Assembly (NCBI GenBank): GCA_038234045.1
Contig: JBBSUX010000009.1
Span: forward strand, 1-25,935
DNA: 25,935 nucleotides
Direction: 5' to 3'
Source: JBBSUX01 sp038234045
GTDB lineage: Bacteria; Pseudomonadota; Gammaproteobacteria; Burkholderiales; Burkholderiaceae_C
Every line of letters begins with the position of its first letter. Positions within the stretch are counted from its first letter, which is position 1. The position numbers and the translations under genes are program-made. Below the pieces are notes generated by a model. The model was not told the DNA's origin. It saw only the letters and a program-made list of their open reading frames with translations, and searched no databases. Positions 8,633-15,820 of this stretch are shown piece by piece.

Positions 8633-9252
8633 TTGTGCTCCAAAACCCTAGTCGCCAACGTCGCCTCCCAAATGGAAGATCTCCTTATTTTCCCGCCGCA
8701 GTCGGTGTGGCCATGCGATGTCAGGCACTATGTCCTGGTGTGGTCAACGAGCTTTGAGCGAGGCGCCCGATCGCGCCGTCAAAGGTTTGGCTGCCCGTCA
8801 TTCGCTTGCTACCAGACACCGCAAACTTCAGATTTTGTCGAAAACGGGGGATGAAGAATTGCAGCCGCAGGCTCCCTGAGGCACGGCGAAGTCACGATCG
8901 AGGCGGACTTGGGTTGTTGCGTTTTGCATGCAAAAACTACTCGGGGTCGTAATTGACAGAGGTATGTTGGCGGGAAGCAATCTCGGATGAATTTGCTACG
9001 CAGCAGATCAACGCGAATGAACTCACCCACATTCGCGCCATGCATTACGAGATGCTTGCCGCTTTCACCCGACGCGACCTGTCCAAGCCTCTCGGCACCC
9101 GCGTTGCCTCGGCAATGCGGGCGGTTTTGGTCGAGCATCTCATCAACAAACGCAATAGCGTCATAGACCTGCTACGGGCGGGAAAAATTTGTCCTCGGAA
9201 GAGAAAGCCTGAGCGACCAACCCTTGGGAAATTGCAGTTAGAGCTGTGTTAG
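8633..9252 (+). pseudogene. Remnant of a divergent GntR-family (FCD-type) regulator
   Basis: Two pieces resemble opposite ends of a FadR-type GntR regulator. At about 8633-8700 the frame reads SKTLVANVASQMEDLLI, like the first helix of the GntR winged helix, and then loses similarity. At 8953-9252 another frame-open piece of 99 codons ends with IRAMHYEMLAAFTRRD and VEHLINKRNSVIDLL, like the last helices of the FCD effector domain. The middle, including the recognition helix and most metal/ligand residues, is missing or unrecognisable. Its place, divergent from an amino/2-oxoacid catabolic operon and beside a palindromic operator, is where such a regulator is expected. Its stop overlaps the stop of the converging dsbD-type gene. 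Both ends are short matches judged by eye. The alternative is a spacer with a chance 99-codon frame. Confidence 0.45.
8922..8935. promoter_or_regulatory. Second copy of the TTTTGCATGCAAAA palindrome
   Basis: This is an exact copy of the 14-bp palindrome at 8610-8623, 312 bases away, in the same spacer. It is preceded by a GC-rich stretch and followed by ACTACTCGGGG. Its presence within what should be the body of the decayed GntR gene suggests that the region was rearranged, or that the two sites form a looping pair. Two perfect 14-mers in about 300 bases are unlikely by chance. Confidence 0.55.
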
Positions 9253-11555
9253 AGCTTTGCTACGGCGTCGATCACTTCGCTGCCGCTGATCAGCTCCGAC
9301 AGCACCACGGGTGGCTTGCCCGGAGCCTGCAGCACATACACCGGCACACCGCTGCGGCCCAGTGCGCGAAGCGCTTTCGTTACCGCCGGGTCCTGGCGCG
9401 TCCAGTCGGCGCGAAGCAGCGCGACATTGCGCGCGGCAAATGCTGCGAGCACATCCGCGCGCGCCAGCGTGGTGCGCTCGTTGACCTGGCAGGTCACGCA
9501 CCAGGCAGCGGTGAAGTCGATGAAAACGGGCCGACCTTCGGCCAGTAGTGTCTCAACACGCGCCTGGCTCCAGGATTGCCAGCCGTCCGCAGAAACCGGA
9601 TTGCCATCGCCGGCAGCGGAAACCGTCGCTAACGGGCTTTGCCGTAAGACGACTGGGCCGAGGATGATCGCCAGTGCTACCGCGCCGGTGGCGGCGAGCG
9701 CTCCCAGCCGGATCCGCGCTTGCCCTCGCAGGGCGAACGTTGCCGCCAGTGCTGCCAGCGCGACCAGTAGCAAAAGCAGCGCGCCAGCGCCGTCGATGCC
9801 TGTTTGCTGGCCGATCACCCAGACCAGCCATGCCACTGTGGCGAACATCGGAAAAGCCATGGCACGGCGAAAGATCTGCATCCAGGCTCCCGGGCGTGGC
9901 AGCAGGCGCGCCGCAGCTGGCAACCAGCTGGCTGCCAGATAGGGCAAGGCCATTCCCAAACCCAGTGCTGCGAACAGCGGCAATGCCTGCGCTGCGGGCA
10001 GCCCTACCGCAAGACCGATCGACGCCCCCATGAAAGGCGCTGTGCAGGGCGATGCAATTGCAACCGCCAGCACACCCGTTAGAAAAGCATCCGCCACCGG
10101 GTGACGCAGCGCCGCACCTGCCAAGCCGCGCGGCGCCAGCATGCCGAATTCGAAAACGCCCGCCAGATTGAGTCCCAGCAGCGTGAAGAGCGCCGCCAGC
10201 GCGGCGACCACTGCCGGGTTCTGCAGTTGAAATCCCCATCCCAGCTGCGCTCCGGCCGCACGCAATGCCAGTACCAGAGCGCCCAACGCGATGAAGGACA
10301 GGATCACACCGGCGGTGTAGGCAAGTCCGCCGATGCGCAACGCGCGCCGGTCGGCGCTGTGACGAGCGAAGCGCAGCACCTTGACCGCCAAGATCGGAAA
10401 CACGCAGGGCATCAAATTGAGCAGCAACCCGCCCGCCAGCGCCGCCGCCAGTGCGGCAAGCCACAAGCCAGGCGCGACGGGTGTCGGGGTGGCGTCACCG
10501 GCTTGGGCTGCGCCGGTACCGTTCAGGCCATCGACGCCACTGCCGGTTGATCCCGTTGCTGCTGCCCCAGCCGCGTTGGCACGCAGCGCGGCAGTGAGGG
10601 CGGCCGGCACGGTCGCTGGCGCCGCCACCGCTGGCCAGGTTCCCGAGACCGGCGCCTCCACCCGCCAGCCGCTCCGACTGCCATCGGCTGCGGTTGCTAC
10701 CAGCACCAGCGGCAATGTCGCCGGTGAATCGCTGCGCTTTGCCGAAAGCATGGCGCTGGCCCGCCATTCGTCACCCGCCCAGCTTTGCTCAAGCGGCGCA
10801 GCCGGCTCGGTGATGGCATTGAGCTCCGGGTACAACTCGAGCGTTTTCCCCTGAACCGAAGCCGGGAGCCCCTGCACCACCAGTGTCAGGTGGTCGTTTT
10901 GCACCGCCAGCTGAGCGCTGGCCCCGGCCGGCAACGGCAGCGGTTGGGCTGCATCAGCCGAAGCGAAAGCTGGGGATTCCAGCGCGATGGAACCCTTAAC
11001 CGGCACATCGAGCGAGAAATCTCCCTGCTCGGGAATGCATTCCTCACGGCAGACCAGCCACTGCGCATGCAGTTTCAGGGTGATGTTTCCGCCAGGGTTG
11101 GCGGGAGGGCGGAAGTCCGCGCCGACCCTCAAGGTGACCGGCAACAGCACGGTTCCTTCGTAGCCATAGTTGGCCAGGGGGCCGACGGGAAGGGTCTGCG
11201 GGATGGGCCAGTTGATGGCGCCGGGTGTTATGCCGGCGGGCAGGCTCCAGTCGAGCTGTGTGGCCAGGCCCGAATCGCCGGGATTCTTCCAGTAGGTGTG
11301 CCAGTGCGGCTGGTGGGTGATGCGCAGGCCTGCGCGCAATGCCATGCCTGGCCCGACGCCCTGCGGCGCTAACACCAGCAGTTCTGCGCGTACCCGGGGC
11401 GTGGTGACTACGGCTTCCGCGCCAGCAGAAGGTTTTTCTTTAAAGAATTGAGCGCTGGCGCTTGATGAAAAAGCGCATATAGCTACGCTAAAAATAGCAA
11501 ACAGCACGGCGCGCGCTCGGCAGGAGAGAGATCGGGCGCTGGATTTCAGAAGCAT
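9249..11555 (-). CDS. DsbD/ScsB-family protein-disulfide reductase (cytochrome c biogenesis-like transmembrane thiol reductase)
   Basis: This protein carries electrons from cytoplasmic thioredoxin across the inner membrane to periplasmic disulfide partners. The 768 residues show a signal peptide (cleavage probably after ASA, residue 35), an ScsB-type N-terminal periplasmic domain (about 45-310) with HWHTYWKNPGDSG and the Cys169/Cys173 pair in WLVCREEC, a DsbD/CcdA membrane domain (about 363-610) with the two conserved cysteines in LMPCVFP (384) and SPCTAPF (504), and a C-terminal thioredoxin-like domain with AAWCVTC (Cys686/689) and cis-proline in GVPVYV. An Ala/Gly/Thr-rich stretch (about 310-360) joins the first two. 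The start has no clear ribosome binding site. Part of the signal peptide is encoded by a repeat (11448-11498). The ScsB-like N-domain suggests a role in copper stress or in reducing a DsbC/Scs-type partner rather than classic DsbD. Confidence 0.92.
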   Translation of the reverse strand: MLLKSSARSLSCRARAVLFAIFSVAICAFSSSASAQFFKEKPSAGAEAVVTTPRVRAELLVLAPQGVGPGMALRAGLRITHQPHWHTYWKNPGDSGLATQLDWSLPAGITPGAINWPIPQTLPVGPLANYGYEGTVLLPVTLRVGADFRPPANPGGNITLKLHAQWLVCREECIPEQGDFSLDVPVKGSIALESPAFASADAAQPLPLPAGASAQLAVQNDHLTLVVQGLPASVQGKTLELYPELNAITEPAAPLEQSWAGDEWRASAMLSAKRSDSPATLPLVLVATAADGSRSGWRVEAPVSGTWPAVAAPATVPAALTAALRANAAGAAATGSTGSGVDGLNGTGAAQAGDATPTPVAPGLWLAALAAALAGGLLLNLMPCVFPILAVKVLRFARHSADRRALRIGGLAYTAGVILSFIALGALVLALRAAGAQLGWGFQLQNPAVVAALAALFTLLGLNLAGVFEFGMLAPRGLAGAALRHPVADAFLTGVLAVAIASPCTAPFMGASIGLAVGLPAAQALPLFAALGLGMALPYLAASWLPAAARLLPRPGAWMQIFRRAMAFPMFATVAWLVWVIGQQTGIDGAGALLLLLVALAALAATFALRGQARIRLGALAATGAVALAIILGPVVLRQSPLATVSAAGDGNPVSADGWQSWSQARVETLLAEGRPVFIDFTAAWCVTCQVNERTTLARADVLAAFAARNVALLRADWTRQDPAVTKALRALGRSGVPVYVLQAPGKPPVVLSELISGSEVIDAVAKL
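11448..11498. repeat. Short interspersed stem-loop repeat, copy A, inside the DsbD-type signal peptide
   Basis: The core GCGCTTGATGAAAAAGCGC (11458-11476) has 6-bp arms GCGCTT/AAGCGC around a 7-base loop, followed by ATATAGCTA. It differs by one base from the core at 24994-25012. The stretch is AT-richer than its surroundings. On the minus strand it encodes the hydrophobic core and cleavage site of the signal peptide (roughly AIFSVAICAFSSSASAQ). From memory, repeats of this form are frequent in Comamonadaceae genomes. Confidence 0.6.
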
Positions 11556-11601
11556 GGGTGGAAGATGGAGGGGCTCGCGGCGCGGGAGTTCCTGCGGCGG
11601 T

Positions 11602-11638
11602 GCGATCCTACGTGTTCGCTCACACGTACGCCGATCGC
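11602..11638. promoter_or_regulatory. Nested inverted repeat between the divergent dsbD-type and creatininase genes
   Basis: TACGTGT (11609-11615) and ACACGTA (11622-11628) are perfect 7-bp arms around TCGCTC; outside them GCGATC (11602-11607) and GATCGC (11633-11638) form a second pair with a small unpaired gap. It lies 47 bases upstream of one start and 24 upstream of the other, so it could be an operator or a leader hairpin for either gene. No regulator is identified. Confidence 0.35.
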
Positions 11639-11661
11639 CGTAGGCGCCCTAAGATCCGGTG

Positions 11662-12573
11662 ATGTCACCGCTCGATCCCAACACCACTAACCCCGACCCT
11701 TCCAAACCCGGTGCGGTGGGCGAACCTCCCGCTGTTGCACCTGCGCTCACTTCTCGCTTCTGGGCGGAGCTGCGCGCCAACGATTTCGCGCGGATGCAGG
11801 CGGACGGAAGTGCGGCCGAAGTGGTGGCGGTGCTGCCGGTTGCGGCGACCGAGCAGCATGGGCCGCATTTGCCGCTGTGCGTCGATACCGCTTTGGCTGA
11901 AGGGGTCATCGCTGCCGCATTGCCCTTGTTGCCCGCTGCGCTGCCGGTGTTGTTCCTGCCGACGCAAGCGGTCGGCTTCAGCCCGGAACACAGCCGATTT
12001 GCCGGCACGCTCAGTTTCAGTGCACCGACCTTGCTGCGCATATGGACCGAGATCGGCGAAGCGGTAGCCGCGGCCGGCGTGCGCAAGCTGGTGATCCTCA
12101 ACGGCCATGGCGGACAGGTTGGTGCCATGGACGTGGTTGCGCGCGATCTGCGGGCGCGATGCCAGCTCATCGTCGTCAGCACCAGCTGGTTTGCGCTGCC
12201 GCTGCCGACCGAAGTAGATGAGCTTTTTCCGGCGGAAGAGCACCGCTTCGGCATTCATGCCGGCGACATCGAGACCTCGATGATGCTGGCCCTGCGCCCC
12301 GATCTGGTGCAGATGGAGGCGGCGCGGAACTTCGCCTCCACGTCCCGCGAGCGGGCCGAGCACTACCCGGTGCTGGGCAACGGACGCAGCGCCAAATTCG
12401 CTTGGCAGATGCAGGACGTGAACGTGCAAGGCGCAGCCGGCAACGCCGCTGCCGCCACCGCCGAAAAAGGCCAAGCGGTCTTGCAAGCTGCAGGTGAGCA
12501 GCTCGCTCAGTTGCTGCAGGAGGTAGCCGAGCTTCCGCTGTCTACTTTGGTGGACCGCCCAAGCTTTCCGTAG
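11662..12573 (+). CDS. Creatininase-family amidohydrolase
   Basis: This is a creatininase-fold protein of about 303 residues. Metal-ligand motifs of the family are present: ATEQHGPHLPLCVDT (Glu, His and Asp ligands), LNGHGGQ (His), and HAGDIETSMML (the catalytic/metal Glu). Members hydrolyse cyclic amides such as creatinine or act as lactamases and in redox-cofactor maturation (MftE, FAPy deformylase), so the substrate is open. It is somewhat longer than the typical 250-265 residues because of a Pro-rich N-terminus (about 1-25) and an Ala/Glu-rich C-terminal helix. ATG 11662 is preferred to the adjacent GTG 11659; the ribosome binding site is weak. It is followed 127 bases later by psd on the same strand, with a G/C hairpin between. 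Confidence 0.88.
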   Translation: MSPLDPNTTNPDPSKPGAVGEPPAVAPALTSRFWAELRANDFARMQADGSAAEVVAVLPVAATEQHGPHLPLCVDTALAEGVIAAALPLLPAALPVLFLPTQAVGFSPEHSRFAGTLSFSAPTLLRIWTEIGEAVAAAGVRKLVILNGHGGQVGAMDVVARDLRARCQLIVVSTSWFALPLPTEVDELFPAEEHRFGIHAGDIETSMMLALRPDLVQMEAARNFASTSRERAEHYPVLGNGRSAKFAWQMQDVNVQGAAGNAAAATAEKGQAVLQAAGEQLAQLLQEVAELPLSTLVDRPSFP

Positions 12574-12610
12574 CCGGTATTTGTCGGAAGAAAGCCCTGG
12601 AAATTCACGC

Positions 12611-12631
12611 TGGGGGCGGTGTTTTCCCCCA
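12611..12631. other. Hairpin-forming inverted repeat between the creatininase gene and psd
   Basis: TGGGGG (12611-12616) pairs with CCCCCA (12626-12631) across a 9-base loop. It lies 37 bases after the creatininase stop. No T-run follows, so it is not a standard intrinsic terminator on the plus strand; it could weaken read-through into psd or protect an mRNA end. Confidence 0.3.
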
Positions 12632-12700
12632 CATCGCTGCGCGTTTCCGGCGCAAACCGCTCGGTAGAATCGTTCGCCACCATCACCACCGGCTGCGCGC

Positions 12701-13567
12701 TTGTCCCAACGCCTCCCCATCCTTCATCAATACGCATTGCCCAAGCAGGCGCTCACGCGGTTTGCAGGGCGCGTGGCTTGTGCCAGTCGCGGGCCCCGCA
12801 CAACAGCGCTAATCCGATGGTTCGTGCGCAAGTACGGCGTGGATATGACCGAAGCGCTTGAGCCCGAAATTTCTGGCTATTCCACCTTCAACGATTTTTT
12901 TACCCGGGCGCTGCGCCCTGAAGCCCGGCCGCTGGCTGACAGCGCGCTGGTCTGTCCGGTGGATGGCGCCATCAGCCAGTTCGGCAATATTGCGCACGAT
13001 CAGATTCTGCAAGCCAAGGGGCACAGCTACAGCACCACGGCGCTGGTAGGCGGTGACGCTGAGCTGGCAGCCACTTTCGACCACGGGCATTTCGCGACCG
13101 TGTACCTGAGTCCGCGTGATTACCACCGCATTCACATGCCGTGCGAAGGAACGCTGCGGCGCATGGTTTATGTGCCCGGTTCGCTGTTCTCGGTCAATCC
13201 CGCAACGGCCCGTGGTGTGCCGGGGCTCTTCGCGCGCAACGAGCGGGTGGTGTGCGTGTTTGAAGGGCCCCATGGGCCTTTCATTCTGGCGCTGGTCGGT
13301 GCGACCATCGTCGGCAGCATGGTCACCGTCTGGCACGGGCAGGTCAACCGCACGAAGAAGGGCGATATTCGCACTTGGGACTACCCCGATGGCGAGATAA
13401 AGCTGGCGCAGGGTGAAGAAATGGGCCGCTTCCTGCTGGGCTCCACCGTGGTGATGCTGTTCCCGCGTGGGCCGCTTACTTTCAACAATGCCTGGGCTCC
13501 CGAGCGCGCGGTGCGGCTCGGGGAAGCAATGGCCGACTGGGCGGCGCCTGACTCGCCCGACGCTTAA
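12701..13567 (+). CDS. psd: Phosphatidylserine decarboxylase (pro-enzyme)
   Basis: Psd decarboxylates phosphatidylserine to phosphatidylethanolamine at the inner membrane. The 288-residue pro-enzyme has all expected marks: YSTFNDFFTRALRPEARPL, CPVDGAIS (catalytic Asp88 region), YLSPRDYHRIHMP (His142/145 region), and GRFLLGSTVVM, the LGST self-cleavage motif (246-249), where Ser248 becomes the pyruvoyl group of the alpha chain. The start is TTG 12701; no ATG lies between it and the conserved N-terminal segment LPKQALTRFAGRVA, and related Comamonadaceae Psd proteins begin in the same way. A TAGAAT hexamer at 12665-12670 may be a -10 box. The gene converges on sorB with only three bases between the stops. 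Confidence 0.95.
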   Translation: MSQRLPILHQYALPKQALTRFAGRVACASRGPRTTALIRWFVRKYGVDMTEALEPEISGYSTFNDFFTRALRPEARPLADSALVCPVDGAISQFGNIAHDQILQAKGHSYSTTALVGGDAELAATFDHGHFATVYLSPRDYHRIHMPCEGTLRRMVYVPGSLFSVNPATARGVPGLFARNERVVCVFEGPHGPFILALVGATIVGSMVTVWHGQVNRTKKGDIRTWDYPDGEIKLAQGEEMGRFLLGSTVVMLFPRGPLTFNNAWAPERAVRLGEAMADWAAPDSPDA

Positions 13568-13570
13568 GAT

Positions 13571-14263
13571 CTAACGCGAAAGCACGTACCGGGCGAGTGA
13601 TTCTGCATCGGGCTGCGACAACTGCGGAAAAGGTGGCATGGGCACGGGTCCCCATTTGCCGCCGCCACCAGCTCTGATATTGGCGGCGACCTGCTTCAGC
13701 GCGTCTGGCTTGCCAGCGTATTTCGCGGCGACATCTTTGAATGCTGGACCGACCACCTTCTGGTCGACCGCGTGGCACGAGGTGCAGTTGTTGGCGGCAA
13801 GCAGCGCGTCCGCATTGGCAGGAGCTACTGAATCCGGCGCGGATTTCGATGCGACGCCGGCAGAAGCGGCTGCTGCTGCGCTGTTGCTTGCTATCTTCTC
13901 CGCGCCTGCGGCGCGTTCGGCACCATAGGTTTTGCTCAGGTAATCCACCATCGCGGGAATATCTTCGTCCGGAAACTGGGCGCCGAACGGGTGCTTCATC
14001 TTCTTGACGGTGGCGTCCCAGTAGCTGCGCGGCATAACCGGCGGCTGGCTGGAAGCATATTGGACTGAGTGGCATGCAACGCAATTGCGCTGCACCAAGG
14101 CGTAGCCTGGCATGTCACTCGGTTGGAAGGTGGCGGTCTCTGGCGGCAGTGTGATGTCCAGCGCGCAGGCAGCGCTGGCAGCGCCCACCAGAGCAGCAGT
14201 CACAAGAACTTGCCGGATGGGACTCCGCACGGTGCGGGAAAAGGAACGGGTGGTTTGCAACAT
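13571..14263 (-). CDS. sorB: Di-heme c-type cytochrome, SorB-like subunit of sulfite dehydrogenase
   Basis: This is a periplasmic electron acceptor for SorA. ATG 14263 has GAGGAG six bases upstream and gives 230 residues with a signal peptide ending near residue 34 (AACA-LDI). There are two haem sites: CVACH (61-65) in an N-terminal domain resembling mono-haem SorB (YALVQRNCVACHSV, MPRSYWDATVKKM, IPAMVDYLSKTYG), and CTSCH (160-164) in a C-terminal class I cytochrome c5/c551-like domain with VGPAFKDVAAKYAGKPDA and Met209 in VPMPPFP as likely axial ligand. An Ala/Ser-rich linker (about 118-153) joins them. Classic SorB (Starkeya) carries one haem, so this looks like SorB fused to its downstream carrier. 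It starts 14 bases after the sorA stop, so the two are co-transcribed. Confidence 0.9.
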   Translation of the reverse strand: MLQTTRSFSRTVRSPIRQVLVTAALVGAASAACALDITLPPETATFQPSDMPGYALVQRNCVACHSVQYASSQPPVMPRSYWDATVKKMKHPFGAQFPDEDIPAMVDYLSKTYGAERAAGAEKIASNSAAAAASAGVASKSAPDSVAPANADALLAANNCTSCHAVDQKVVGPAFKDVAAKYAGKPDALKQVAANIRAGGGGKWGPVPMPPFPQLSQPDAESLARYVLSR

Positions 14264-14277
14264 GTCAGGCTCCTCGA

Positions 14278-15540
14278 TCAAGCGGCAAGCACGTGGGTGG
14301 TTTCGACCACATTGCGCATGTAGCCAGGTGGGTTCCACAAGGGTTTCATGGGCTGGCTTGCGCCGTTGCGGTTGATTGCCCGAACCATGAGTTCGAGCTT
14401 GCCCTTTTTGCCGGGTCTGAAGGTTGTGGACCATTCGCGAAACGAATAACGCCCCAGGTCTTTGCCGAGCTTCGTGCTCTTCCACGTCTGGCCGCCATCC
14501 GAGGAGAACGACACATCGGAAATCCCGGCACCACCATCGAAAGCGATGCCCCGAACCACCGTGTCACGGTCGGCGGGAACCTGCGCCCCATCAACCAGGC
14601 TGGTAATGAACGACCGGACGTTGAAGCGGTTGATCGGAATGGTGTGCGCTGGCGCCTTGCCGGGCTCGACGCAAGCGCAGGGATCGTCCGGAATGCGGTA
14701 GGCCTTGCTCATCCAGAAGCCGTCGAACACGCTGTCGAGCACCTGGATATCCGACACATGCTTGACCCAGTAGGTGCCGTAATAGCCCGGCACGATCAGC
14801 CGTACCGGATAGCCGTTGAGCATCGGAAGATCGGCGCCATTCATCTGCCATGCCAACATTACCTCGCCATCACCGGCATGGTCGATGTCGAGCGCCTTGA
14901 CGAAATCAGGCCCGTCACCTACCGGAGGCGTATCGAGACCGTTGAACGATACCTGCCGGGCGCCTGCTTTTACGCCGGCTTTCTCCAACACACGCTTGAG
15001 CGGAATACCCGTCCAACGCGCGTTGCCCATCGCGCCGTTGCCAAGCTGCCCGCCGTTCACGCGAGGTTCGAAGAAAGCGCGGCTGTTGCCTGAGCATTGG
15101 TTCACGGCGACTACTTCCACCGTGCCATCCATCTGCTTCAGATCGTTCAGCGACAGTTCCAGTGCTGTGTTGACACTGCCGCCCACCTTCAGTCGCCAGG
15201 CCTGCGGATCGACGGACGTTGGTATGCCGCTCCAGTGATAGCGCACGAAGAAAGCATCGTTCGGTGTGATCGGACCTTCGGCAAACACACTGAAAGGCGT
15301 CTCGAGTTGCGGCGGCCGGCTCGTCAGCAGGATCATCGGCCGCTTTTGCGGGAACCTGACCAGCTCACGTTCGCCATTGCCGAACGGAAGCGTGACCATC
15401 GGCGCGTCGGTATTGCCGGCTGCGATTGCCGAAAGCACGTGCCCGCCCAAGGCGGAGGCGGCGCCAAGTGCGCCGGCGTGGCGAAGAAACGCCCGCCTGT
15501 GGTCGGTTGTGCTGCTGGATCTTTGCGGCGGGAGGGTCAT
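14278..15540 (-). CDS. sorA: Sulfite dehydrogenase molybdopterin subunit SorA (sulfite:cytochrome c oxidoreductase)
   Basis: SorA oxidises sulfite to sulfate in the periplasm and passes electrons to the haem subunit. ATG 15540 has AGGAG five bases upstream and gives 420 residues. A Tat-type signal (RRAFLRHAGALGAASA, about 15-40) leads into a sulfite-oxidase fold: AVNQCSGNSR with Cys149 as molybdenum ligand, NARWTGIPLKRVLEKAG, the LNGYPVRLIVPGYYGTYWVKH substrate-site region, DPCACVEPG, and a C-terminal Ig-like dimerisation domain (about 320-415, SSDGGQTWKS). Residue identity to Starkeya SorA, as I recall it, is high across the Mo domain; SoxC is the alternative, but there is no sox cluster here and the partner is a small cytochrome. 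First gene of the sorAB operon; the 280 bases upstream contain no gene and no promoter that I can name. Confidence 0.94.
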   Translation of the reverse strand: MTLPPQRSSSTTDHRRAFLRHAGALGAASALGGHVLSAIAAGNTDAPMVTLPFGNGERELVRFPQKRPMILLTSRPPQLETPFSVFAEGPITPNDAFFVRYHWSGIPTSVDPQAWRLKVGGSVNTALELSLNDLKQMDGTVEVVAVNQCSGNSRAFFEPRVNGGQLGNGAMGNARWTGIPLKRVLEKAGVKAGARQVSFNGLDTPPVGDGPDFVKALDIDHAGDGEVMLAWQMNGADLPMLNGYPVRLIVPGYYGTYWVKHVSDIQVLDSVFDGFWMSKAYRIPDDPCACVEPGKAPAHTIPINRFNVRSFITSLVDGAQVPADRDTVVRGIAFDGGAGISDVSFSSDGGQTWKSTKLGKDLGRYSFREWSTTFRPGKKGKLELMVRAINRNGASQPMKPLWNPPGYMRNVVETTHVLAA

Positions 15541-15820
15541 GCGGGCTCCTGAATCGGATCGTGTGGCTCGGATCGCAACGCAGTAACGGTGCACTCTCAA
15601 TCTGCGAGCGGATCCCGGCGGCGTTGTGTTCCTGCAGTCTCCTCGCCTTTTGTTGGTGCATGACTAAGGGTAAGCACGAACATCAGAGAACGAATCGTCA
15701 TGAAGTTGGCCCCGGCTTCAATGCCAGCGTCATGCAGCCTCCGGCGTATCGCACCGCCTTCACCTCACTTGCCTTGGCTTTGACGGGGACTGCGTGTTGA
15801 CAACCTGCCTGTGCGCCGGC

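Noticed and set aside
14293..15093. Long open frame (266 codons) opposite sorA
   Set aside because: Antisense to a fully conserved molybdoenzyme; a normal result of GC-rich third positions, with no recognisable domain.
14278..15540. SoxC of a thiosulfate-oxidising Sox system
   Set aside because: No sox genes nearby; sequence details and the small cytochrome partner fit SorA better.
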